64,000 nucleotides of DNA. Origin: Prolixibacteraceae bacterium JC049 (GTDB lineage: Bacteria; Bacteroidota; Bacteroidia; Bacteroidales; Prolixibacteraceae). The stretch spans positions 930,381-994,380 of the forward strand of contig SACZ01000001.1 of the NCBI GenBank assembly GCA_023369685.1, given 5' to 3'. Every line of letters starts with the position of its first letter. Position 1 is the first letter of the stretch. Shown one piece after another: positions 28,337 through 37,985 of this stretch. The notes beneath the pieces were generated by a model. It did not search any database. It was not told the DNA's origin and saw only the letters and a program-made list of their open reading frames with translations. The position numbers and the translations under genes are program-made.

Positions 28337-28912
28337 TGTATTTGAGTTTTTGCTTTTAAGCAAATTAGATCAACTAATAATCACCATCTCTTCAGTTGTA
28401 AATTGAAGATTTTGATAAAAAACAGATGCAATAATTCTTTGAGAGATAAGAGTCGGTTTTAACATGTACAAATAAAATGAACTTGTAATCAAAATGCGTT
28501 CACTATCGTCTTCTGTTTTTGTACATATGTCGTTGAGTGAATTTTTGATAGTGTTTGTATCTGTTTGAATAATAGATTGATGTGGAGTATTGTATTGAAA
28601 AGGTCGAAAATTGTATAGCTGCTGAAAGCGAATATGTTAAGCAGAAAACAATCAGAAATTTACTTGTTTTTTTAAAATGAAAACGCAATTTTTGAAATTG
28701 CTAAATCAATCAGAGGCTTCTAAAAAGAGGTAATTTCTTCAAATAGGTTGAAGAAAGAGTAATGGGGGGAGAATCCAGTTTTATGTTGGGATAACTACTT
28801 CCGACAGTTTCTATTTTAACCCAGAAGAAGCTATTCGAGAATATAAGTTGAGAAATATAGTGTGTTGAATCCATTGAAGGGATGGATAGGTGTATTTTAT
28901 TCAGTTTACTGA
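28337..28912. promoter_or_regulatory. divergent intergenic region between the enzyme genes and the sigma gene
   Basis: About 575 nt without a supported gene, between the first sulfatase (minus) and the ECF sigma gene (plus). It must contain promoters for both directions. I see AT-rich DNA, a TAATTTG one base short of the -7 consensus on the minus strand near 28366, and no exact TAnnTTTG at a sensible distance on either strand. That is consistent with use of an alternative sigma factor, but does not prove it. Confidence 0.4.
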
Positions 28913-29506
28913 TTGATTGTGGAGAATAAGCAGATTCAAATATCGAAAGAAATTATTGTTCGGTTCAAGCAGAATGATGAACGAGCATTCGAACTCATAT
29001 TTAATGAATATAAAGGCAGAATAAAAGGCTTTATAATTAATTGTATGCCTATAGGCGAAGATGTGGAGAGTTGTTTGCAAGAGGTATTCATTAAACTTTG
29101 GAATAATCGTTCGAATATTGATTTGAAGCAAAATTTTGAAGCTTATCTATTTAAAATTGCCCGGAATTATGTAGTGGATGAACTGCGAAAGAAAGTGGCT
29201 AAAGATCAGTTTTTAAAATCGATTAGTGAAAAATATGATCCAACTAAACAGCCCAATTTAGATAAAGAGTTAGACTACCTAGAGATAGAACAATATCTAC
29301 TTAGCCTAATAGATAAATTACCAGAAAGGCGACGTCATATCTTCAAAATGAGTCGATTTGAAGGATATAGCTACCGTGAGATTGCCCGAAAGCTGGCCAT
29401 ATCGGAAAATACAGTGGATACCCAAATCAGAAAATCGCTAAACTTCTTGCGTAAAGGAATAGAACACTACGTTTCTTTTATTTTTTTTATCTGGCTAATG
29501 TCTTGA
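28913..29506 (+). CDS. ECF RNA polymerase sigma factor, FecI-like
   Basis: A 197-residue sigma-70 family ECF factor. Region 2 covers about 20-85 (FELIFNEYKGRIKGFI, EDVESCLQEVFIKLW, YLFKIARNYVVDELRKK) and region 4 covers about 125-180 (LPERRRHIFKMSRFEGYSYR and the helix-turn-helix SENTVDTQIRKSLNFLRK). The start is unusual: an in-frame TGA lies directly before the TTG at 28913, so translation must begin at this TTG or at the GTG at 28919. No ATG is available until well inside region 2. It is followed by a FecR anti-sigma and SusC/SusD, the standard order of a trans-envelope PUL switch. Confidence 0.88.
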   Translation: MIVENKQIQISKEIIVRFKQNDERAFELIFNEYKGRIKGFIINCMPIGEDVESCLQEVFIKLWNNRSNIDLKQNFEAYLFKIARNYVVDELRKKVAKDQFLKSISEKYDPTKQPNLDKELDYLEIEQYLLSLIDKLPERRRHIFKMSRFEGYSYREIARKLAISENTVDTQIRKSLNFLRKGIEHYVSFIFFIWLMS

Positions 29507-29621
29507 TTTCCTTTAGAGTATTGTTGCACTCCTAAAATAATTCAAAAAAAATAGGATTTCCCTTCACGGAAAAAAATGTTAGTTCCGTATTGTCTTGTGT
29601 TATGAAATTTAATCAGGACAA

Positions 29622-30596
29622 ATGAAGCAATTGATTGATAAGTGGAGAAGGGGAAAGCAATTGACTGATGATGAACTACAGCAGGTACACCGAATTATTT
29701 CGGGAAAAGATGCTACTGAGTTGAATCATTGGTTAAGCGAGGCGTGGAATAAGGATCATAGTCAGGTAAATGTCCATTTAACATTTAAGGAGCTAAAAGA
29801 TGAGATCGATCGACAGGGCAAAGCGCAGAAGAAAGCACTTGGTCATGGTCGATTGTTTCGGATAGGCCTTAAAGTGGCAGCGGCGTTTATGTTTGCGATA
29901 TCAGTTTATACCTATTTCGATTCTAATAAGGAAACTGTTAAATCATACCAGGTAGTTACCCAAAAAGGAGAACGAAAAACTTTCTGGCTTCCAGATAGTA
30001 CACGAGTGCAACTAAATGTGGATAGTAAGATAGTAGTGGCACAAGGTTATAGTATCTCTAATCGCAATATTAGCTTAACAGGAGAGGCCATCTTTAAGGT
30101 CAGTAAGAATGAAGAACTTCCCTTTGTGGTTGATTCTGATTCATTGTTTACTCGTGCGGTTGGTACGAAATTTCAAGTAAGTGCATACCCTGTTGAAGGA
30201 GTTCAAGATATTGTTTTGTTTGAAGGTGCTATAGTGGTGTCTAAATCCGGTGTTTTTACCCAGAATTTAAGCCCTGGAGAGCGACTAAAGTATCATTGGA
30301 ATAACAATTTAGTTTTAAAAGAACGTATTGCTTCGGGAGAGTTGGCGGCATTAGAACATCAGGGTTTGGTATTTAATAATGCCAATTTCTCCCAGGTAAT
30401 ACGTCAGCTAGAGCGCTACTTCAATGTCACAGTACATTGCAATGAATACATGTTCAAAGATGTTGCTTTTTCAATGCATATGAAGAAGGAAACCTCTATT
30501 GAAGATATGCTTATGATAATGGGTGAGACCATAGGTTTTACCTATAGGATTGACCAAAATAAACAGATTTATATAAAAGAAAAAGAGACCAGGTAA
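29622..30596 (+). CDS. FecR-family anti-sigma factor
   Basis: Inner-membrane regulator that holds the sigma factor and receives a signal from SusC in the periplasm. The N-terminal 80 residues are cytoplasmic and helical, one membrane segment lies at about 85-100 (KVAAAFMFAISVYTYF), and the FecR domain follows (VVTQKGERKTFWLPDSTRVQL, then ALFKVSKN-type strand repeats). The C-terminal about 70 residues form the DUF4974 or STN-like domain (NNANFSQVIRQLERYFNVTV), which is thought to contact the transporter. Length (324) is normal. There is a 115-nt gap from the sigma gene. Confidence 0.9.
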   Translation: MKQLIDKWRRGKQLTDDELQQVHRIISGKDATELNHWLSEAWNKDHSQVNVHLTFKELKDEIDRQGKAQKKALGHGRLFRIGLKVAAAFMFAISVYTYFDSNKETVKSYQVVTQKGERKTFWLPDSTRVQLNVDSKIVVAQGYSISNRNISLTGEAIFKVSKNEELPFVVDSDSLFTRAVGTKFQVSAYPVEGVQDIVLFEGAIVVSKSGVFTQNLSPGERLKYHWNNNLVLKERIASGELAALEHQGLVFNNANFSQVIRQLERYFNVTVHCNEYMFKDVAFSMHMKKETSIEDMLMIMGETIGFTYRIDQNKQIYIKEKETR

Positions 30597-30638
30597 TGTG
30601 GAAATAACCTGGCCTCAAGAGTCGTAATTAACTATTAA

Positions 30639-30651
30639 GCCTGAATTCAGG
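30639..30651. other. short palindrome before susC
   Basis: CCTGAATTCAGG is a perfect 12-bp palindrome in the 99-nt gap between the anti-sigma and SusC genes. It might be a regulatory site or a weak hairpin. There is no direct support for either. Confidence 0.25.
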
Positions 30652-30695
30652 ATGGTTCAATGAGCTCAGGTAATAACTAACCTAAAATCAAATGT

Positions 30696-33600
30696 ATGAA
30701 AAAAATGAATGTAGTGCCATGGAGGTGGAATATTCCTCTATGGAAAAAAACCTTTAGGGTTATGAAACTAACTTGTTTAATGGTATTACTTGCGGTAATG
30801 GGAACTGTTGCTAGAGGAGTTTCTCAGAATCGTCAGTTTAATATTCAACTGAAAGATGCCACACTAAAAACGTTGTTCAACGAAATTGAAGAACAATCGG
30901 ATTTTCGATTTGCTTTTAACAATATTGCTGATGAATTGAAACAGACGGTTACTGTTAATCTTCAGGAAGCAACCATTGACGAAGTGCTAAAACAAGCACT
31001 AACAAACAAAGGTTTAGAGTTTAGTGTGATGAATGGGTATGTTGTGGTAGAGAGAGAAGCAAAAGCTTCAGCAACAGCTCAGCAAAAGAAAAATATTGTA
31101 AGAGGTACTATTCTGGATGAAAAAGGAGAGCCTTTAGTTGGGGTAACTATTTTCGTTAAAGGAACCACTATTGGTGCTGTTACCAATTTCGACGGACACT
31201 TCTCAATAGATATTCCTGTGGGGAAAACCGTTCAGTTCTCTTATATCGGTTATATTCCTCAAGAGGTTAAAATTGAAGAATCGACTCGCGTTCTGAATAT
31301 CACTTTAAAAGAATCGGTAAAAGATTTGGATGAAGTTGCTGTATATGGAGCATTGGGATTGAAGATCAATGAAGAGGCACAAGCCAGTGCTATGACTGTT
31401 TTACGTAATGAGCAAATTGTTGAAAGTCGCGATCCGAATGTGATTACATCGATAAAAGGTTTGGTGCCGGGCTTGGAAATTGCTGAAAGTGGTACTCCAA
31501 TGGGAAGTACCAAGATTGTATTGCGTGGTAATAACTCGATTACAGGAGACAACGAGGCATTGATTGTTGTTGATGGTGTTCCTTACAATAATCCAAGTAT
31601 TCGAAGTGCTGCAGCGATGAAAGATGAAACACGTGATTTAGGTTCTGGTTTAGATGATATCGATCCGAATAGTATTGCCAGTATGACTGTATTACAAGGA
31701 GCCAATGCGGCGGCTCTTTATGGTTCGCGTGCTGCCAATGGTGCAATTATCATTACTACTAAGAAAGGTACCAAGCAAAAAGGTTTTGGTGTGCGTTTGT
31801 CATCAACTATGACATGGGAAGAAGCTTATGTATTTCCGGAACTACAGAATGTTTACGGACATGGATATGATAGAAAAAGAGTGGGTGAGTGGCACTCAAT
31901 TGGTGAAGATGGAATTCCACAGGTTCGTCCGGATAGATATGGTAGCTGGGGACCAAAAATGGAAGGGCAGGAGTATCGTTTGATGTGGCGTCGTGAACAG
32001 CCTATTCGTACTTTCGATCCACAACCTAACAACGTAGAAGATTTCTTCCAGATTGGTAAAAACTACTACAACAACCTTACTCTATCGAATGCTTCGGATA
32101 AAGGAACGTACTTCCTGACATTTACATCGAGAAATTACGAGCCTATTATTGAAAATAGTAGCCAGGATAAATACAGTATCACGTCGCGTGTAACGCACGA
32201 TTTCACTGATGAGTTGAAGTTGGATACGAAGTTGAGTTACTCTACTGAAATTTCAGATAACCGTGGTGCTTTGGGACGCTCTCGTCAAGCATTCTTAGGA
32301 CTAACAACTGCACCTCGTAGTTTCCGTTTAGCAGATATCCGCGACTATAAATATGGTCCGAGTGATGTGCAAGGAGCTGACTGGGAAAAGTATCGTATGT
32401 TGGATGGTTATCCTGTGGCTTTCAGTACCAGTGATATGGATGGAAACCCATATTGGAATGTTTACGAAGCTCATAATGAGGACAAGAAGACTCGTATTAC
32501 AGGTATGGTGAAATTGTCGTACGACATTACCGATTGGTTAAAAGCACACGTGAAATATACGTGGGATGATATTAATTCCAGTTCTTATAACCTACAGCCT
32601 AAATATAGCCGTAGTTACATGTGGGATGGTGGAGTTGCCGAAAATCAATCGAAGTATAATACGCGTGATTTGAGTGCTTTAATTACAGCAAGAGGAAATA
32701 TTACTGATGACTTAAGCTATACTGCAAACTTTGGTGGTAACCGTTATCATGAAGAATACCAGAGTATTGGTGCCAATGGGTTCGGTTTCCACAGTGAAGG
32801 AAACTACATTATTCAAAACAGTATTTCAAAGAATGTTTCTCAAGGATATAGTGAGAAAGCAATCAATGCCCTTTATGGAACATTCGATTTAAGCTATAAA
32901 GATTATTTGTTCTTTAACGTGACAGGGCGTAATGACTGGTCTTCTACATTGAATCCAGAAAACCGTTCGTTCTTTTACCCATCTGTAGGTAGTAGTTTTG
33001 TATTTACTAAGGCTTTGGATTTGCCTAAGGATATTATCTCATTTGGTAAGATTAGAGCTTCATGGGCCGAAGTGGGTAATGCAACTCGTCCGTATGTGAT
33101 TCATAGTTACTACATGACTTCATGGGATGCACATGGAAAAACAATTGTGCAACTGCAAGACAACTTATCGAACTATTATTTGAAACCTGAAACAACTCGT
33201 TCTTGGGAGTTTGGTACCGACTTACAATTTTTCAAAAACCGTTTGAATGTAAACTTCACGTATTATCATGCTACAACATTGGATCAGATCTTGACTCATA
33301 GCCCTGTTTCTACAACCACTGGTTATAAGTCGCGTGGTATCAATGGTGGTGAGGTAGTTAATGAAGGTATCGAAGGTAGAATTTCGGTGAAACCAATTAA
33401 AACCAGAAACTTTAGCTGGGATATCGATTTCAATTTTGCCAAGAATAATTCAGAAATTAAGAAATTGGCCGAAGGTGTGGATCAGCAGGTTCTTGGAACT
33501 ATTTGGAATGGAAACGGATATATTTCTGCTACTCCGGGACAATCTTACGGAGCAATTTATGGCTTTACTTATAAGCGCAATGACGAAGGTAAAGTAATTG

Positions 33601-34277
33601 TTTCGGGTGATGGAATTCCATTAACAGACAAAACAGAGCAAGTTTACCTTGGCAATGCAGTAAGAGATTGGGGAGGTGGTGTTAATAACCGCTTTAGATA
33701 TAAGAATTTCTCACTAAAAGTATTGGTTGATTTTAGTGTTGGTGGAAAGATTGCCAGCATTAGTGAAGGTGAGATGAACTACAAAGGAACAACTAAAGAG
33801 ACTCTAGAAGGTCGTGCGGAATGGATGGCTGCTCGTGAAAAGCACAAAGAATTGGGAGAATCTGTTCCTACAGGAGGTAGCCCTTATGGCGGATTAGACC
33901 GTTGGGTAGGAAAAAGTGTTTTCGAAGATGGTACTCCTAATGAAGGTGAAAATGCAATTTATGCCAACCCATACGCTTACTATCGTGAAATGCGATCGAA
34001 GAAAAATATCGAAGAGATATTGGTTGATGCCGACTATGTAAAACTACGTGAGGTAAATCTAAGCTATAAATTACCAAAGAGTTTGATTGGTAATAGCTTT
34101 ATCCGTTCTGCTCAGATTTCATTCATTGGAAGAAACTTGTTGCTATTGCACCAAGGTCCTGATCATTTCGATCCAGACCGCTACTTACAAAGCAATAGAA
34201 ATGGTGCTATTGGTGTAGAAACAGGTATGTGGCCATCTACCAGAACATATGCTATTTCATTGAATATGAAATTCTAA
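30696..34277 (+). CDS. SusC-family TonB-dependent outer-membrane transporter with STN domain
   Basis: Imports glycan fragments across the outer membrane, powered by TonB. In order: a long signal region (1-44), an STN secretin/TonB short N-terminal domain (about 48-105, FNIQLKDATLKTLFNEIEE), a carboxypeptidase-regulatory-like beta domain (about 130-210, VRGTILDEKGEPLVGVTIFV), the plug (about 225-350, with SIKGLVPGLEI and ALIVVDGVPY), and a 22-strand barrel to residue 1193. The STN domain is the part expected to signal to FecR, so this transporter probably also acts as the receptor for the upstream sigma/anti-sigma pair. SusD follows after 63 nt. Confidence 0.95.
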   Translation: MKKMNVVPWRWNIPLWKKTFRVMKLTCLMVLLAVMGTVARGVSQNRQFNIQLKDATLKTLFNEIEEQSDFRFAFNNIADELKQTVTVNLQEATIDEVLKQALTNKGLEFSVMNGYVVVEREAKASATAQQKKNIVRGTILDEKGEPLVGVTIFVKGTTIGAVTNFDGHFSIDIPVGKTVQFSYIGYIPQEVKIEESTRVLNITLKESVKDLDEVAVYGALGLKINEEAQASAMTVLRNEQIVESRDPNVITSIKGLVPGLEIAESGTPMGSTKIVLRGNNSITGDNEALIVVDGVPYNNPSIRSAAAMKDETRDLGSGLDDIDPNSIASMTVLQGANAAALYGSRAANGAIIITTKKGTKQKGFGVRLSSTMTWEEAYVFPELQNVYGHGYDRKRVGEWHSIGEDGIPQVRPDRYGSWGPKMEGQEYRLMWRREQPIRTFDPQPNNVEDFFQIGKNYYNNLTLSNASDKGTYFLTFTSRNYEPIIENSSQDKYSITSRVTHDFTDELKLDTKLSYSTEISDNRGALGRSRQAFLGLTTAPRSFRLADIRDYKYGPSDVQGADWEKYRMLDGYPVAFSTSDMDGNPYWNVYEAHNEDKKTRITGMVKLSYDITDWLKAHVKYTWDDINSSSYNLQPKYSRSYMWDGGVAENQSKYNTRDLSALITARGNITDDLSYTANFGGNRYHEEYQSIGANGFGFHSEGNYIIQNSISKNVSQGYSEKAINALYGTFDLSYKDYLFFNVTGRNDWSSTLNPENRSFFYPSVGSSFVFTKALDLPKDIISFGKIRASWAEVGNATRPYVIHSYYMTSWDAHGKTIVQLQDNLSNYYLKPETTRSWEFGTDLQFFKNRLNVNFTYYHATTLDQILTHSPVSTTTGYKSRGINGGEVVNEGIEGRISVKPIKTRNFSWDIDFNFAKNNSEIKKLAEGVDQQVLGTIWNGNGYISATPGQSYGAIYGFTYKRNDEGKVIVSGDGIPLTDKTEQVYLGNAVRDWGGGVNNRFRYKNFSLKVLVDFSVGGKIASISEGEMNYKGTTKETLEGRAEWMAAREKHKELGESVPTGGSPYGGLDRWVGKSVFEDGTPNEGENAIYANPYAYYREMRSKKNIEEILVDADYVKLREVNLSYKLPKSLIGNSFIRSAQISFIGRNLLLLHQGPDHFDPDRYLQSNRNGAIGVETGMWPSTRTYAISLNMKF

Positions 34278-34340
34278 TTGAAGAGTGACTGAATGTGTAT
34301 ATGATTGGTAAATCAGTATTAAAAACAAAATTTTAAAACA

Positions 34341-35819
34341 ATGAAGAGATTATATATATTTTTAATCGGACTATTGTTCGTGGCTACTTCATGTGAAAAG
34401 GATTTCGATGAAATAAACGATAATCCATACGCAATTAAGGTAATGGAGGTGCCTAATGAAGTAAGAACATTCTTAGGAAATATTGTAGATAACTATTGGA
34501 GTAACGAGATTGGAATCTGGGTGGAATATCCTCAATATTTTGCTCACCGATACGGAACCGTAAAGGATTTTAGTTACAGTACTTCGCATGACAAATTATG
34601 GGAGTGGGGATTTGGTCAGTTACGCTCGTTACGTGATGCACAAAAGTGGGTTACCAAAGGCGCTAAGTATGAGCACGAACATATGGAGGCAATGCTTAAG
34701 GTAGCTGAGGTAATTATATTTGCCAAACTAGCAGATACGTATGGCGATATCCCGTTTACACAAGCTGGCTATGGAAACGATTACTTGCATCCGGAATATG
34801 AGAAGCACATTGACATTTATGATAAAATGTTGGTGCTGTTGGATGAAGCAGATGCTTTGTTTGCTGTTGAAATGACTAAGGATAAAGATAACTACGACCC
34901 AATTTATAAGCAAGATCCAGAAAGATGGATGCGATTGGGAAATAGCTTGCGTTTTCGCTTTGCAATGCATATGCGTATGTCGCATCCTGCAAAAGGGGCA
35001 GCATTGATGAAAAAAGTGATGGAGCGCGACCTGATTAACTCTACAGCATACCATTTATCTCGTAACCAAGATCCTGGTTTTTCATGGGCCTGGCAATCGA
35101 TGACTATTAGTAAGAAATTGGCCGATTTCTATGTGGCTCATAACGATCCTCGCATTAACCGTTGGGCTAAAAAGAATAGCGATGGAGAATATGTTGGATT
35201 CCCTAGTGGATATGTTACTGCCGATGAAATAAACTATAGTGCTGGGTTTAAAGAAATGGGTAAGCACTTTAAGAGCAAAGTATTTGATTACAGCGAGTAC
35301 TGCTTCTTAATGGCTGAAGCTCATTTGTTTGGCTATGGCTATGAAAAGAATATCGAAAAGGCCAATGAGTTCTATCGTAAGGGAATTATCTCTGATTTCA
35401 GAGGTATTGGATTTAAATCGATACCTGATCCGGAAGATGCTCCAGATTGGAGTATTGATAAAGTAGATGATCCGGAGAATTACGGAATCGAGGAGTATAT
35501 GGCACAAGACTATGCTTCACTTGATTTAACTACTACTGATGTTACGGCTAACTTCGAAAAGATAATGACTCAGAAATGGGTGGCCCTAATGGGTAACGGA
35601 GTAGAAGCTTTTGTTGAAATGAGAAGAACTGGTATTCCAACCATTGCCGATCGTGCTGGAAATGATAACTACTATCCAGATGATACCAATGGTAAGTTAC
35701 CAAAACGTTTGGCGTATCCATTAACAGAGCGTATCTACAACAAGAAAAACTACGATAAAGCAGCTGAAGTTTACAACGGAAACCGTTTGGATGTGAAACT
35801 ATTCTGGGATGTAGACTAG
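34341..35819 (+). CDS. SusD/RagB-family glycan-binding lipoprotein
   Basis: Surface lipoprotein that forms the lid of the SusC transporter and binds the glycan. Lipoprotein signal LLFVATSCEKD with C18 as the acylated residue. It has 492 residues, rich in helices of the TPR-like SusD fold, with ANEFYRKGI and the C-terminal MTQKWVALMGNGVEAFVEMRRTG block, which is typical of the SusD-like type 2 family. Binding specificity cannot be read from sequence. Last gene of the sigma - anti-sigma - susC - susD unit; a terminator follows. Confidence 0.93.
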   Translation: MKRLYIFLIGLLFVATSCEKDFDEINDNPYAIKVMEVPNEVRTFLGNIVDNYWSNEIGIWVEYPQYFAHRYGTVKDFSYSTSHDKLWEWGFGQLRSLRDAQKWVTKGAKYEHEHMEAMLKVAEVIIFAKLADTYGDIPFTQAGYGNDYLHPEYEKHIDIYDKMLVLLDEADALFAVEMTKDKDNYDPIYKQDPERWMRLGNSLRFRFAMHMRMSHPAKGAALMKKVMERDLINSTAYHLSRNQDPGFSWAWQSMTISKKLADFYVAHNDPRINRWAKKNSDGEYVGFPSGYVTADEINYSAGFKEMGKHFKSKVFDYSEYCFLMAEAHLFGYGYEKNIEKANEFYRKGIISDFRGIGFKSIPDPEDAPDWSIDKVDDPENYGIEEYMAQDYASLDLTTTDVTANFEKIMTQKWVALMGNGVEAFVEMRRTGIPTIADRAGNDNYYPDDTNGKLPKRLAYPLTERIYNKKNYDKAAEVYNGNRLDVKLFWDVD

Positions 35820-35941
35820 CAAATAATCTAATCCGAATTATTCATGATGACTAACTTGTCGATTTATAAAAAATTGCGGTGAATAATTTGGGATAAATAG
35901 GGTGGGATACGATAGCACTAACCAAGCTATCACAATATATG

Positions 35942-35973
35942 AGTGATCCGAGTTTTCTCGGATCACTTTTTTT
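35942..35973 (+). terminator. rho-independent terminator of susCD
   Basis: Perfect 11-bp stem AGTGATCCGAG / CTCGGATCACT with a TTTT loop and a run of seven T. A weaker hairpin GATAGC / GCTATC lies just upstream (35911-35931). Confidence 0.85.
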
Positions 35974-35975
35974 AT

Positions 35976-37100
35976 CTATCGAGTAACAGAAACAGTTGCT
36001 GGTCTAAGTGCTTCAGCCGTTGTTTGAGGTTGGAGTTCTCTCCACCACAATTTATTGGCATAACTGGCTTGATTAATATCTACTATTTCTCCCATTTGAG
36101 GAACAATAATGGACACATTCTTTCTCTGAGCTTCGTTAAAAGCAGTTTCTACGGGGTGATCCCATGAGTGGTTGGCCAATTGAAATACTCCCCAGTGAAT
36201 AGGCATGAAACGTTTACTTTTTAAATCGATGGCTGCCTGTACTGTCTGTTTGGGCAGCATATGAATCTGATTCCAATGTCTATCGTATTGACCACATTCC
36301 AACATGGCAAAGTCGAATGGACCATATTTCTCTCCAATTTGTTTGAAATGCTTGCCATATCCACTATCTCCACTGAAATAGAGGTTGTGTTTCTTGGATT
36401 GAATAACCCATGAAGCCCACAGTGATTCATTACTGTCGAAAAGCCCTCTGCCTGAGAAGTGACGAGAAGGTGTGGCCACAATTTTCAAATCGTTTATTTC
36501 TACCGACTCCCACCAGTCCAATGCACTTATCTTTTGCTTTTCTATTCCCCACTTTTGCAAATATTTATCCACTCCCAATGGAACTGCAAATCGGGTAATC
36601 TTATGAGCCAATCGTTTAATGGTTTTCTTATCCATGTGGTCGTAATGATTGTGGGAGATAATGGCTAAATCGATATTGGATAGTTGATCAATATCAATTG
36701 GTAACTCTTCGTTGAATCGAGCGCCTCGCTTGAATGGAACAGGCATGGTGTTGTCGCCCAGCATAGGGTCCAGAAGAATATGTTTCCCTTCAATCTGAAT
36801 AATTAATGCCGAATGACCAAGCCAAATTACCTTGCAATCATCCAGATTAGGTGACTGAAAGAATGATGTACTCACCTTTTGCATCGGTAATTCTTTTGAT
36901 GGGCGTTTATTATTTTTTGCAAACGATTCTTTTAACATACTCCAACTGAACTCTGTCAACTGTTTAGTCTCTTCCAGATTATGGAATTTCCCCGATTTAT
37001 AATTGGCTGATTGCATGTTCCTCTTATCCTCCTTTTTATGATTGGCTATAAAGATTATAGCTACGATCAAAATTGTTCCTATTAATAGATACTTCTTCAT
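35976..37100 (-). CDS. MBL-fold metallo-hydrolase, RomA/NAPE-PLD-like
   Basis: A 374-residue protein of the metallo-beta-lactamase superfamily. A TTG start 15 nt upstream is possible, but the ATG at 37100 leads directly into the hydrophobic N-terminal anchor (MKKYLLIGTILIVAIIFIAN). The motif set is that of the UlaG/NAPE-PLD branch: VIWLGHSALIIQIEGKHILLDPM, the metal motif ISHNHYDHMD, YFSGDSGYGKHF and a late PIHWG histidine. Substrates in this branch include phosphodiesters and lactones; none is implied here. It lies 11 nt after the SDR gene, so it should share the TetR-controlled transcript. Confidence 0.85.
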   Translation of the reverse strand: MKKYLLIGTILIVAIIFIANHKKEDKRNMQSANYKSGKFHNLEETKQLTEFSWSMLKESFAKNNKRPSKELPMQKVSTSFFQSPNLDDCKVIWLGHSALIIQIEGKHILLDPMLGDNTMPVPFKRGARFNEELPIDIDQLSNIDLAIISHNHYDHMDKKTIKRLAHKITRFAVPLGVDKYLQKWGIEKQKISALDWWESVEINDLKIVATPSRHFSGRGLFDSNESLWASWVIQSKKHNLYFSGDSGYGKHFKQIGEKYGPFDFAMLECGQYDRHWNQIHMLPKQTVQAAIDLKSKRFMPIHWGVFQLANHSWDHPVETAFNEAQRKNVSIIVPQMGEIVDINQASYANKLWWRELQPQTTAEALRPATVSVTR

Positions 37101-37111
37101 TTCGTAATAAA

Positions 37112-37933
37112 TCAATTGGCTTTCATCATACTCATAAATGCCTTGTCAAATGCTCTGTCGCATAATAATTTTCGCATTGTTAGAGCTAACCATGCTCCAC
37201 TTCCTGCGGTATATCTTGTTTTCGGTCTTCTGCTATTTACTGCTTTCGAAATTAACTGGGCAATGACTTTAGGATGCGAACCATTTTTATCGTATTTCTC
37301 TAGCATCTGTGCATGAGCCTTTGCTGTTTTGCCGTAAGCAGTGCTTCCCGAAACTTTAATTAAGTTCTCTCTGGCAATTTTATTCCATTCGGTATAAATG
37401 GCACCAGGTTGGATAACAACCACGTCAATGCCAAATTGTTTTAGCTCCATGCGTAACGAGTCGCTAATTCCTTCCAATGCGAATTTGGTGCCATGGTACC
37501 AGGCTCCGTGAGGTTCTCCAAATTTTCCTCCAATGGATGAGATGTTTACGATGCGTCCAGCACTTTGCTTTCTCATGTGTGGAAGCACCAGTTGTACTAA
37601 CCTAGCCAGACCAAATATATTTACTTCGAACTGGTACTTTGCCTCTTCCAATGGAACATCTTCCACTGCTCCATATGAACCATATCCGGCATTGTTTACC
37701 AGAATATCAATTCGACCTTGTTCTTGGATAATGGTTTCAACGCCTTCAATCATGGAATTTTCTTGCGTTACATCCATGGCTAAGGTCTTAATACCTGATT
37801 CCTGTAGATGTTTCATCCGCTCTAAGCGACGAGCAGCTGCATAGACAACATGTCCTTGTGCTACAAGCATTTTTGCAGTTTCTTCTCCAATTCCCGATGA
37901 AGCTCCTGTGATTAATATTACTTCTCTTTTCAT
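37112..37933 (-). CDS. short-chain dehydrogenase/reductase
   Basis: An NAD(P)-dependent classical SDR of 273 residues. Cofactor motif ILITGASSGIGEE (6-18), LVNNAGYGSYG, catalytic serine in NISSIGG and the YHGTK pair (Y and K of YxxxK). Specificity cannot be read from sequence. It is preceded by a TetR-type regulator gene, and a near-palindrome matching the site in front of tetR lies 17 nt before its ATG, so it is likely repressed by that protein. The metallo-hydrolase follows after 11 nt. Confidence 0.92.
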   Translation of the reverse strand: MKREVILITGASSGIGEETAKMLVAQGHVVYAAARRLERMKHLQESGIKTLAMDVTQENSMIEGVETIIQEQGRIDILVNNAGYGSYGAVEDVPLEEAKYQFEVNIFGLARLVQLVLPHMRKQSAGRIVNISSIGGKFGEPHGAWYHGTKFALEGISDSLRMELKQFGIDVVVIQPGAIYTEWNKIARENLIKVSGSTAYGKTAKAHAQMLEKYDKNGSHPKVIAQLISKAVNSRRPKTRYTAGSGAWLALTMRKLLCDRAFDKAFMSMMKAN

Positions 37934-37949
37934 TTTTATCTTGGTTTTA

Positions 37950-37965
37950 AAGTGAGTACTTACTT
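37950..37965. promoter_or_regulatory. probable TetR operator upstream of the SDR gene
   Basis: AAGTGAGTACTTACTT is a near-perfect palindrome (AAGTGA-GTAC-TTACTT). It nearly matches the element before the tetR gene at 38514-38529. It lies 17-32 nt upstream of the SDR start, where a bound repressor would block transcription. Confidence 0.6.
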
Positions 37966-37985
37966 ACCTTTTGGTGCAAAAAAAA

